Source: CAYZJB01 sp964602985 | GTDB taxonomy: Bacteria; CLD3; SB21 | Length of the DNA stretch: 64,000 bases | Assembly (NCBI GenBank): GCA_964602985.1 | Contig: CAZRTJ010000012.1 | Coordinates: 1-64,000, forward strand | Direction of reading: 5' to 3' | In this document: piece after piece, positions 41,820 through 50,269 of the stretch | Numbering within the stretch: position 1 is the stretch's first letter | Layout of the letters: each line of letters opens with the position of its first letter | The notes under the pieces: generated by a model | Told to the model about the DNA's origin: nothing | What the model saw: the letters and a program-made list of their open reading frames with translations, nothing else | Databases searched by the model: none | Program-made: the position numbers and the translations under genes

Positions 41820-43652
41820 TTACTCGACCGTCACGCTCTTGGCGAGATTCCGTGGCTGATCGACGTTGCATCCGCGCAAGACGGCCATGTGGTAGGCCAG
41901 CAGTTGAAGCGGAATTACGGTGAGGATGGGACAGAGGAAATCGAGGGTCTTCGGCACGTAAATCACGTGGTCGACCTTGGATGCAATTTCGGTATTGCCT
42001 TCGGTCGTTACTGCGATGATACGGCCTCCGCGCGCGCGCACTTCCTCGATATTGCTTACGACTTTGTCGTAGATCGAATCTTTTGGCGCAATAACGACCG
42101 TGGGCATGTCTTCATCGATCAAAGCGATGGGTCCGTGTTTCATCTCCGCGGCCGGATAGCCTTCCGCATGGATGTAGGAAATTTCCTTGAGCTTCAGCGC
42201 GCCCTCAAGCGCGACAGGGAAGTGATACCCGCGGCCGAGGTAGAGAAAATTTCGTTTGTCCTGGTAGCGCTCGGCGATTTCCCGTATGTGGTCGTTTGCG
42301 GTCAGGATGGCACGAACCTTTTGAGGAATTTGCTGGATCTCCGCGACGATCTGTTTGCCTTCGACGACCGACATGTTTCTCTTCCGGGCCAAGAGGAGCG
42401 TTAGGAGAGCCAGCACGGTCAGTTGCGAGGTGAAGGCCTTGGTTGAGGCCACGCCGATTTCCGGTCCGGCGTGGATGTATACGCCTGCGTCGGATTCCCG
42501 GGCGATCGTACTTCCGACGACATTGCAGATACCGAGAACGGTCGCGCCGCGCCGTTTGGCTTCGCGCATGGCCGCAAGGGTGTCTGCGGTTTCACCGGAT
42601 TGACTGATGGCGATGACGACCGTACCCTCTTCCAGGATTGGATTGCGGTAGCGAAATTCCGAAGCGTATTCGACCTCCACGTTGATTCGCGCAAATTCTT
42701 CGATCATGTATTCGCCTGCGAGGGCGGCATGCCAGGAGGTACCACAGGCCGTCAAGATGATCTTGCGCGCCTGGACGAGCCGGTCCACGAATTCGCCGAG
42801 ACCTCCCAGCTTGGAAATTCCTTCCTCCACGATCAACCGTCCGCGCATTGCATCGGTGATGGTGCTGGATTGCTCAAAGATCTCTTTGAGCATGAAATGT
42901 TCGTACCCTTGTTTTTCGATTTGACTCACATCAAATGTGATTTCCTCGACTTTCTTCTCGACCGGCTGATCGTCCAGCGTCTTGGTGACGATTCCCTCAT
43001 TCGTGAGGATGGCCATTTCGTTGTCTTCCAGATATCCGACCTGCCGTGTGAGACCCACGATGGCGGAAGCGTCCGACGCGACCAGAAATTCGCCCTCACC
43101 GTACCCGAGCACCAAAGGACTGCCGTGTCGAGCGACAACGATCTTGTCCGGCTCTTTTTGAGAAATGACGGCGATTCCAAACGTACCTTTCACACATGCC
43201 AACGCCTCTCGAACCGCCATTTCCAGGCTGCCGCAGGATGCGTAGAACTCTTCGATCAGATGTACGATGGTTTCCGTGTCCGTGTCCGTGTGGAACTCGT
43301 GACCCTTCTTCTGAAGCTCGACTTTCAGAGCGGCATAGTTTTCGATAATGCCGTTGTGAATCAGAGCGATCTCACTGCTCTCCCCGGTGTGCGGATGAGC
43401 ATTATTCGTATTGGGGACGCCGTGTGTCGCCCATCGTGTGTGACCAATGCCAATGGTACCGGCAAATGTTTCGCCGCAGATGAAATTTTCCAACTCTGAG
43501 AGCTTTCCTGCCTGTTTGCGGATTTCGATTCGGTTGGATTCCAGTACGGCGATGCCGGCGGAATCATAACCTCTGTATTCCAAACGTCTTAGTCCGCTCA
43601 TGATAATAGGAACGGCTCGTTTGGCCCCCACATACCCTACAATTCCACACAT
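41820..43652 (-). CDS. glmS: Glutamine-fructose-6-phosphate aminotransferase (isomerizing)
   Basis: 610 aa. Makes glucosamine-6-phosphate for peptidoglycan and LPS. N-terminal glutaminase with catalytic Cys2 (MCGIVGYVG), HTRWATHG, then two SIS domains (CGTSWHAALAGEYMIEE, ISQSGETADT, GRGYHFPVALEGALKLKEIS, AEGYPAAEMKHGPIALID) and the conserved C-terminus NLAKSVTVE. Start at MCGIV is fixed by the N-terminal nucleophile; AGGAG lies about 9 nt upstream. No glmS ribozyme expected or seen. Confidence 0.98.
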   Translation of the reverse strand: MCGIVGYVGAKRAVPIIMSGLRRLEYRGYDSAGIAVLESNRIEIRKQAGKLSELENFICGETFAGTIGIGHTRWATHGVPNTNNAHPHTGESSEIALIHNGIIENYAALKVELQKKGHEFHTDTDTETIVHLIEEFYASCGSLEMAVREALACVKGTFGIAVISQKEPDKIVVARHGSPLVLGYGEGEFLVASDASAIVGLTRQVGYLEDNEMAILTNEGIVTKTLDDQPVEKKVEEITFDVSQIEKQGYEHFMLKEIFEQSSTITDAMRGRLIVEEGISKLGGLGEFVDRLVQARKIILTACGTSWHAALAGEYMIEEFARINVEVEYASEFRYRNPILEEGTVVIAISQSGETADTLAAMREAKRRGATVLGICNVVGSTIARESDAGVYIHAGPEIGVASTKAFTSQLTVLALLTLLLARKRNMSVVEGKQIVAEIQQIPQKVRAILTANDHIREIAERYQDKRNFLYLGRGYHFPVALEGALKLKEISYIHAEGYPAAEMKHGPIALIDEDMPTVVIAPKDSIYDKVVSNIEEVRARGGRIIAVTTEGNTEIASKVDHVIYVPKTLDFLCPILTVIPLQLLAYHMAVLRGCNVDQPRNLAKSVTVE

Positions 43653-43799
43653 ATATATGCTCCTAGGTTTCGGCGGAATGGTACATATTTTCGACCCAGC
43701 GGGCAAGGATTTTGATGGAGGTACGTCCCTCGCAAGTCGGTTTGATTCATAACCCAAAAAGACCTATTTTCGGGCCATTGGAACATAAGGAGTTACGCA

Positions 43800-44903
43800 T
43801 TGACAACAGAATCAAAGAAAACACCATTTTATGACTTTCATGTAGCGGCGGGCGCCAAGATGGTGGATTTTGCAGGATACTTGATGCCGGTGCGTTATGA
43901 CGGCGACATAGCGGAACACATGCGGGTCCGTACGGGAGTAGGGATGTTTGATGTCTCGCACATGGGTGAATTTTATGTGACGGGGGAAGGTGCGCTGGGC
44001 TTCCTTCAGCAGGTCACCGTGAACGACGTATCGAAGTTGGAGACGGGTCAGGCGCAGTATTCCGCGATGTGTAAAGAGGATGGCGGCATCGTCGACGACC
44101 TGATTGTCTATCGATACCCGGACAAGTACATGTTGGTTGTGAACGCCTCGAATATGGAAAAGGACTTTGCCTGGCTCACCGCGCATTGTCCGTCGAATGC
44201 GAAATTAGAAAATGTCAGCGAGCAGATTGCGCTTCTTGCTATTCAGGGCCCGAAAGCGCTCGATTTGGTGCAGTCGATGACGAAGACGGCCGTTGCGGCG
44301 ATCCGGTTTTATTGGTTTGCCCAAGGCGAGATAGCGGGTGTGCCGGTTACCATCTCGCGGACCGGATATACCGGCGAACGAGGGTATGAGCTGTATTTTG
44401 ACGCCCGGAATGCCCCTGCGGTGTGGAATGAAGTCATGCGGAAGGGTGAGACCTTTGGTCTGGGGTTGTGTGGACTGGGTGCGCGTGACACCCTGCGGCT
44501 GGAGATGAAGTACTGCCTGTATGGAAACGATATCGACGAGACCACGCATCCATTGGAGGCGGGTCTGGGATGGATCACAAAGTTGAAGAAGGGCGACTTC
44601 ATCGGACGGGACGTTCTGATGAAGGCCAAAGAGACAGGGCTGAAGCGGAAACTCGTTGGGTTGGAAGTGGAAGGAAAGGTACCGGCGCGTCACGGATACG
44701 AGGTTCATGCAGAAGGTCGGCGCATCGGACAAATCGCCAGCGGGACCTTTTCGCCGAGCCGGCAGCGCGCCATCGCCACCGCATACGTCGAGGCCGCATT
44801 CAGCGAAAACGGTACGGTCCTGCACGTACAGGCCCGTGGCCGTACGCTGAACGCGAGGGTCGTGCCCACCCCGTTTCATGACGGGGACCCTTCCCGAGAG
44901 TAG
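43800..44903 (+). CDS. gcvT: Glycine cleavage system T protein (aminomethyltransferase)
   Basis: 367 aa. Transfers the methylene group from the H-protein-bound intermediate to tetrahydrofolate. Seen: VDFAGYLMPVRYDGDIAEHM, GMFDVSHMGEF, GGIVDDLIVYRYPD, SRTGYTGERGYELYF, LGARDTLRLEMKYCLYGND. Start is a TTG with AAGGAG 7 nt upstream (43787-43792); no ATG fits. The H and P proteins are not in the window. Next gene (ftsK) begins one base after the stop. Confidence 0.96.
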   Translation: MTTESKKTPFYDFHVAAGAKMVDFAGYLMPVRYDGDIAEHMRVRTGVGMFDVSHMGEFYVTGEGALGFLQQVTVNDVSKLETGQAQYSAMCKEDGGIVDDLIVYRYPDKYMLVVNASNMEKDFAWLTAHCPSNAKLENVSEQIALLAIQGPKALDLVQSMTKTAVAAIRFYWFAQGEIAGVPVTISRTGYTGERGYELYFDARNAPAVWNEVMRKGETFGLGLCGLGARDTLRLEMKYCLYGNDIDETTHPLEAGLGWITKLKKGDFIGRDVLMKAKETGLKRKLVGLEVEGKVPARHGYEVHAEGRRIGQIASGTFSPSRQRAIATAYVEAAFSENGTVLHVQARGRTLNARVVPTPFHDGDPSRE

Positions 44904-44904
44904 G

Positions 44905-47628
44905 ATGTCCGGAAGAAAGAAGACAAAGGCACCGGCCGAAAAACCACGCTCCGCAAGACTCACCCCCAAGGCGAAGCGAGAAATCGCGGGAATCGTTGTC
45001 ATGGGACTCTCGGTCCTCGCGATCCTCGCGCTGGTCTCCCACGATCCGTCTGAAGAGCCGTCCAACATTTCCGCGTTGAGTCACGCGGGCAAGCTTCGCA
45101 ATGTCTTGGGCAGCTTTGGCGCCACCGTTTCTCATTTCTTCGTGACCTACACCTTTGGCTATGCGATGCTCGCGGTTCCGATACTGACGATCAGCTACGG
45201 ATGGCTGATGTTGACGAACCGACCGCTTGGGCAGTCGAATCGATTTGCATTTTATCTGCTCACGGCGATGGTGCTCGTGTCTGTTTGGCTGGCCTTTCCC
45301 GGCAGTCTGGGGGACCGTGAAGATTGGACATGGTCTGGATTCATCGGAGGCATGCTGGCAAACAAGCTGCACCAGATGTTTGGCTCGGTCGGGGCGATCA
45401 GTGTCTGGATTTTGCTGAGTGTCGTGTGGCTGATCCTGGTGACGCGAGTGAGTCTTTCCGATGCGATACCGATCGTCCAAAACACGCTGAGCGCGTGGTG
45501 GCGTGGGATCCGTGAAATGTTTCATCGACCAGCGGCTGGCCCTGCGGACGACTTGGTTCCCGAGTACCTGCAGGAAGAGAATCCGGAGAAGAAGGACGAC
45601 CTCCGATCCGAAACGACGGAACCCCGTAAAGTCGAATCCAATCAGCCCACGGTGAAGATTCAGTCCGCGAAGGCTGACACGGCCGAGTCCCGAGTCAAGG
45701 AACCTCCATCCAGGGTCGACCTCACGATGGACACGGAACTGGTGCAGGATCTTCAAGCCGTCCGTCAGATCGAAAAGAATTTTACCGTACGGAAGTTTGA
45801 TACGGAATTGAAACTGGTTCCCGCATCGAAGACGATATCGGAACCCTCCCGGAGCGAGGGCGAAGAGTCGGCAGACGATTTCCGGGACATCGCCAAAAGC
45901 GCCTTTGACGAAGAAGTGTCTCATTCGATGAATGCCAGGTCCTCCAGGGAAGTCGTACCTCCGACCAAGGAGCCGACGGAAGAAGTTCCGGTCGAACCGC
46001 GTGTGGAATCGACTTCCGATGATCCGACTGAGCCGTCGATCGAGCTTGTGCCTGAGGAAACTCAGGAACCCGTGAAGAAAGTGAGGGAGAAGCGGGCCAT
46101 CGACCTCGACAAAGCGAACCAATCAGCCAGAAATAAATATCGCGCCCCATCTCTGGACCTGCTGGAGGAGACGCACGAGGTGGAGAAGCTGTCGGATGCA
46201 GATATTCGAGAATTGGATTTGAAGATCGAGCAAATCATCGAGACGCTGAAGCAGTTTAATATTGAGACGCGGGTCACCTCCACCCAGTATGGCGGGCCGG
46301 TGGTTGCGATTTATCAGCTGGAATTGCCGTCCGGTTTGAAAATTTCGAAGATCACGGGATTGGAGGAAGAAATTGCGCTGGCTTTGAAAGTCAAATCCGT
46401 TCGTATGGTGCCGGTGGCTTCCAAAGGTACAATCCAGGTGGAAATTCCCAAGCCGCGTTCGAGTCCCGTGTTGATTCGCAGTATCTTTGAGGACAAGGCC
46501 TTTAAACAAGCCAAGCAAAAATTTCGGCTCGGTCTTGCGTTGGGCAAGACCATCGACGGTGTGTGTCACATCGAAGATCTGGCCAAGATGCCGCATTTGC
46601 TGATTGCCGGTACGACGGGTTCCGGTAAGTCCGTCGGCGTCAATTCGATGATCACCAGTCTGCTCTACCAGTTTGACCCTTCGGAAGTCAAATTTGTCAT
46701 GATCGATCCGAAGAAAGTCGAACTGGCGCTCTACCGCGATCTGAAGAACCATCACCTGATCTGCCTGCGCAACGCGCACGGGGAATTGATCGAGGACGTC
46801 ATTACCCGGCCGGAGAATGCGAAGCTGATGTTGAACGCGCTGGTCGAGGAGATGGAAGTTCGGTACGAGAAGCTGGCTCATGCCAATGTGCGGAATCTTG
46901 AGGACTACAATGTGCGCTGGCAAGAGGGCAAGATGCCCACCGACGGAAAATTTGACCATTACAAGTTGGAATACATCATTGCGATTATTGACGAGCTGGC
47001 GGATCTGATGATGACGGCTCCGCGGGAGATTGAGACGTCCATCACGCGGCTCGCACAGATGGCTCGCGCCGTGGGGATCCATCTGGTGGTCGCGACTCAG
47101 CGGCCGTCCGTGGACGTCCTCACGGGGCTGATCAAGGCGAATTTTCCAGCCCGCATCGCGTATCAGGTACGAAGCAAGATTGACTCTCGTACGATTTTGG
47201 ACATGTCGGGCGCCGAGCAATTGCTGGGACGCGGGGACATGCTGTATTTGCCTCCGGGTCAAATGCCGATCCGAATTCAGAACGCATTTACGTCGACGGC
47301 AGAGACCGAGCAGCTCGTGGAGTACATCCGTCGCATGCCGGCATTCCCGCGCCGGGATTTCCAGCTGAGGGAGGAGCCGCGCGAGGAATCCGGCGGAGAA
47401 GGAGACGCAGGTTCGTACGACTCCTTGTTCAACGAGGCGCTGGACATTGTAGTGAAATTCAATCAGGGTTCCGCGTCCCTGCTGCAGCGGCGGTTGAGCA
47501 TCGGCTATGCGCGGGCCGCTCGGATCGTCGATCAATTGGAACGGGCAGGCGTCGTGAGTCCCCCCGACGGCGGAAAACCGAGGCAAATCCTGATCACGGA
47601 AGATCAGGCAGCCATGTATAAAATTTAG
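44905..47628 (+). CDS. ftsK: DNA translocase FtsK/SpoIIIE
   Basis: 907 aa. N-terminal membrane part with about four helices (residues 37-180), an acidic/Pro-rich linker (about 205-415), motor domain with Walker A GTTGSGKSVGVN (about 568) and Walker B-type YIIAIIDELADLM, and a C-terminal winged-helix gamma domain (LLQRRLSIGYARAARIVDQL). Resolves and pumps chromosomes at the septum. ATG 44905 is preferred (GAGAG upstream); an ATG at 44878 overlapping gcvT has no ribosome site. Followed by lolA, the same order as in E. coli. Confidence 0.97.
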   Translation: MSGRKKTKAPAEKPRSARLTPKAKREIAGIVVMGLSVLAILALVSHDPSEEPSNISALSHAGKLRNVLGSFGATVSHFFVTYTFGYAMLAVPILTISYGWLMLTNRPLGQSNRFAFYLLTAMVLVSVWLAFPGSLGDREDWTWSGFIGGMLANKLHQMFGSVGAISVWILLSVVWLILVTRVSLSDAIPIVQNTLSAWWRGIREMFHRPAAGPADDLVPEYLQEENPEKKDDLRSETTEPRKVESNQPTVKIQSAKADTAESRVKEPPSRVDLTMDTELVQDLQAVRQIEKNFTVRKFDTELKLVPASKTISEPSRSEGEESADDFRDIAKSAFDEEVSHSMNARSSREVVPPTKEPTEEVPVEPRVESTSDDPTEPSIELVPEETQEPVKKVREKRAIDLDKANQSARNKYRAPSLDLLEETHEVEKLSDADIRELDLKIEQIIETLKQFNIETRVTSTQYGGPVVAIYQLELPSGLKISKITGLEEEIALALKVKSVRMVPVASKGTIQVEIPKPRSSPVLIRSIFEDKAFKQAKQKFRLGLALGKTIDGVCHIEDLAKMPHLLIAGTTGSGKSVGVNSMITSLLYQFDPSEVKFVMIDPKKVELALYRDLKNHHLICLRNAHGELIEDVITRPENAKLMLNALVEEMEVRYEKLAHANVRNLEDYNVRWQEGKMPTDGKFDHYKLEYIIAIIDELADLMMTAPREIETSITRLAQMARAVGIHLVVATQRPSVDVLTGLIKANFPARIAYQVRSKIDSRTILDMSGAEQLLGRGDMLYLPPGQMPIRIQNAFTSTAETEQLVEYIRRMPAFPRRDFQLREEPREESGGEGDAGSYDSLFNEALDIVVKFNQGSASLLQRRLSIGYARAARIVDQLERAGVVSPPDGGKPRQILITEDQAAMYKI

Positions 47629-47677
47629 AGTTCATTTCGGCCGAAAACTGTATACTATCTCATCCGAAGGAGTGTTC

Positions 47678-48301
47678 ATGAGTATGTGGAATGTGTGGAT
47701 TGTCTGGACCGCGCTGTGGGGGCAGGAGTCGGGCAAGGACGTCATCAAGAAGGTTCAGGAGAGATACAAGAAGATCAAGACGCTGGAGGTCTCGTTCGAT
47801 TATCAGTTTAAATGGAAACTGACGGGGAAACTTCAAAATCTCACCGGCAAGTTGTTTTACAAGAAAGAGAACTACATCCGGTACGAACTGGGTCAGCAGT
47901 TAAATATCACGGACGGTCAGACGGTGTGGCAGTATTCGGAGGGGATCAATCAAGTGATTGTGGATCGCCTCAAGAAAGGGAGCAAGAGTCTCTTCCTGCC
48001 CAAGTATTTTCTGTACGAGTACATGGACAAGTTCGTCGCCGAGATCATCAAGACCGAAGCGATCAAAGGTCGTTCGGTCTATGTTCTCAAGATGAATCCC
48101 AAAGACAAAGACGACTTCGTGCAAAGCATGAAGATCTGGGTGCCATCGGATACCTGGCTGACGGAGCGTGTGGAATACACAGACTTAGAGGGCAATGTGA
48201 TCTCGTACTCGTTCACGCAGGTTGTGACGGATCCGGTGCTGGACGACAAGTTGTTTACATTTAGTCCGGAAGCGGGGACCGACGTGATTGACTTGCGATG
48301 A
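47678..48301 (+). CDS. lolA: Outer-membrane lipoprotein carrier protein LolA
   Basis: 207 aa. Signal peptide MSMWNVWIVWTALWG then Gln. LolA fold features: KKVQERYKKIKTLEVSFDYQ, GKLFYKKENYIRYELG, TVWQYSEGINQVIVD, MKIWVPSDTWLTERVEYTD and C-terminal DDKLFTFSPEAGTDVIDL. Shuttles lipoproteins across the periplasm. AAGGAG 6 nt before the ATG. Located directly after ftsK, as in proteobacteria. A -10-like TATACT at 47651-47656 may give it its own promoter. Confidence 0.92.
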   Translation: MSMWNVWIVWTALWGQESGKDVIKKVQERYKKIKTLEVSFDYQFKWKLTGKLQNLTGKLFYKKENYIRYELGQQLNITDGQTVWQYSEGINQVIVDRLKKGSKSLFLPKYFLYEYMDKFVAEIIKTEAIKGRSVYVLKMNPKDKDDFVQSMKIWVPSDTWLTERVEYTDLEGNVISYSFTQVVTDPVLDDKLFTFSPEAGTDVIDLR

Positions 48302-48314
48302 TCGTGGGTGAGTT

Positions 48315-49319
48315 CTGAAAAAGAAGATCTGGTTTGCCGCCAATATCGCAATCAGCGGTGTCTTTGTCTTTCTAGCGGTGCGAGGCGTTCAGTTTGAGGA
48401 ATTGCTGATCCAGTTTGACCGCATTGATGTGACGTTTGTGGTGTCGTCCGCGGCGCTGAATCTTTTCAGTTGTTGGTTACGGTCATGGAGATTTCAGGAA
48501 ATGGCAAAGCCGATCGGTCGCTTGGCGATGGGACCGTCGTACGTGTCGGTGATGGTGGGTTTGATGGTCAATAACCTTCTTCCCTTTCGTCTGGGAGAGC
48601 TGACGCGGGCGCAGGTTTTGAAGCGGCGCGCCGGATTTTCTTTTACGACGTCGATGGGTCTGATTTTGGTGGAGAGAGTGTTGGATGTACTGGCGCTGTT
48701 GGTCATTTTTGGAATTTTGGTGTTTTTCTTTCCTTTTCCCAGTTGGGTTCGGAGTGGCGGAACTGTGATCTTCTGGTTTTTGACGGCAGTGATCGGGTTG
48801 TTGTTTTGGCTGGGACGCAACCCCGAGCGTATGAATCGAATCATCGGATTCGTTTTTGGAAGATTCCATGTTCGTCTGTCCGAGCGCTTGCAGCAGCTCT
48901 CTTCCTCGTTTGCGGAGGGGATCCGGTTTTCCCATACCGGAGGAGCGTATCTGAAGATAGGTGTTCAAACGGTATTGATCTGGCTCACGTACATCGCTGC
49001 AGTGTGGTGCATGTTTCCGGGTATGCGATTTGACCAGCCATATGGGTTGGGCGTGTTTGAAGCGATTGTGTTGATGGTTTTTACGACGTTCGCGATTTTG
49101 ATCCCATCGGCGCCGGGCTACGTGGGCACGTTTCATGAGGTGGCGAAGCAGAGTTTGATTCTGTTTCGTGTTCCGCGGGAGTCTGCGCTGGCATTGGCGA
49201 TCGTGTTTCATGGGATTCATTACGTGGCCATTACAGTGGTTGGATTGATTTGTTTTGCGGCCAGTCACATGCGATTGGCCGACGCGCTTCGGCGCGATAC
49301 GGTTACGATGTCATCTTGA
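48315..49319 (+). CDS. Flippase-like membrane protein (UPF0104/LPG-synthase TM family)
   Basis: About 334 aa, eight or so membrane helices. The C-terminal part (IPSAPGYVGTFHEV, ALAIVFHGIHYVAITVVGLI) matches the YbhN/AglD/MprF-type transmembrane family, linked to lipid or isoprenoid-sugar flipping. The N-terminus is odd: coding is evident from KKKIWFAANIAISG, but the only in-frame starts after the TGA at 48309 are a CTG (48315) or GTT; the first GTG (48378) would cut off helix 1. An ATG overlapping the lolA stop (48298) would join if one base were added near 48313, so a one-base deletion or a rare CTG start is possible. Confidence 0.78.
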   Translation: MKKKIWFAANIAISGVFVFLAVRGVQFEELLIQFDRIDVTFVVSSAALNLFSCWLRSWRFQEMAKPIGRLAMGPSYVSVMVGLMVNNLLPFRLGELTRAQVLKRRAGFSFTTSMGLILVERVLDVLALLVIFGILVFFFPFPSWVRSGGTVIFWFLTAVIGLLFWLGRNPERMNRIIGFVFGRFHVRLSERLQQLSSSFAEGIRFSHTGGAYLKIGVQTVLIWLTYIAAVWCMFPGMRFDQPYGLGVFEAIVLMVFTTFAILIPSAPGYVGTFHEVAKQSLILFRVPRESALALAIVFHGIHYVAITVVGLICFAASHMRLADALRRDTVTMSS

Positions 49320-49326
49320 GGAGGCT

Positions 49327-50262
49327 ATGAAGGCACTTGCGTTCGTCTTGCAGTGGATTTGTGTGATTTCGGTTGCGGCCCAACAGGACACCGGACGCGT
49401 GACCCAGAAAATGGAGCGACGAATCCGCCCGTCGGACCAGTTGGTCATCGTGGTCTATGGTCATGACGAACTTCCGAAGACTGTCAAAGTTGAAGCGGAC
49501 GGTACGATCAAATATCCCTTTATGAAGGGAGTCAAAGTGGACGGTCTGACGGTCGAGCAGATGGCGGGAGTGCTCAGCGCCCGCTTATCGCAATATATCG
49601 GCGGTCGGGCGGAAGTCGTGACCACGTTTGCGGAGGACGAGCAGATCGAGGTGGTCGTCCTGGGTCAGGTCAACAGTCCCGGGGCACACAAAATGCCGAG
49701 GAACAATACCATTCAGGGCGCCATCGCCGCGGCGGGAGGGGCGACCAACCGGAGCAATCTCAATGAGACGCAGTTGATTCGAATTAATCCCGAAACGGGA
49801 CTTCGGGAGGAATTTAAAGTTGAGGTGGAATCGATCGTGATCGAGACCGGAGATATTGTGAAATTGCCGGCCTTGCGGGACGGGGACATTATTTTTGTAC
49901 CGGCGATCTATGGTGCGGTCTTCGTCAATGTGCTGGGTGCGGTCCGCAAGCCGGGGAATTACGAGCTGTTTCCCGGAGCCAATCTGATCGATGTGATTTT
50001 CCTGGCTGGGGGCCCTGCAGACGACGCTTCGATCCGTACGGTGAAATTGATTCGACGAGTCGGTGCCGCTCAAGTCGAAGAGGTTGTCGACGTAGATGCG
50101 GTTCTGAAAGCAAAAGGCGGTCAGATGCCCAAACTGGAGCCGGGCGACATCGTTTTTGTTCCGGCACGCAAATTTACCCTGAAGTCCTTTTTCCAGGTTC
50201 TCAGTTACGTCGCGACCATCGGGACGATCATCCTTTTGTTCTATAACATTCAAAATCAGTAA
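49327..50262 (+). CDS. Polysaccharide export outer-membrane protein (Wza-like)
   Basis: 311 aa. Signal peptide ends ...CVISVAAQ. Poly_export domain (IRPSDQLVIVVYGHDELPKT, YPFMKGVKVDGLTVEQM) followed by two SLBB-like domains (VVVLGQVNSPGAHKMPRNNT; VFVNVLGAVRKPGNYELFPG), ending in a hydrophobic helix (FFQVLSYVATIGTIILLFY) that may cross the outer membrane as in Wza. Forms the exit channel for capsule or exopolysaccharide. No lipobox, unlike E. coli Wza. GAGGAGG before the ATG. First gene of the polysaccharide locus. Confidence 0.93.
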   Translation: MKALAFVLQWICVISVAAQQDTGRVTQKMERRIRPSDQLVIVVYGHDELPKTVKVEADGTIKYPFMKGVKVDGLTVEQMAGVLSARLSQYIGGRAEVVTTFAEDEQIEVVVLGQVNSPGAHKMPRNNTIQGAIAAAGGATNRSNLNETQLIRINPETGLREEFKVEVESIVIETGDIVKLPALRDGDIIFVPAIYGAVFVNVLGAVRKPGNYELFPGANLIDVIFLAGGPADDASIRTVKLIRRVGAAQVEEVVDVDAVLKAKGGQMPKLEPGDIVFVPARKFTLKSFFQVLSYVATIGTIILLFYNIQNQ

Positions 50263-50269
50263 TCAGCCT

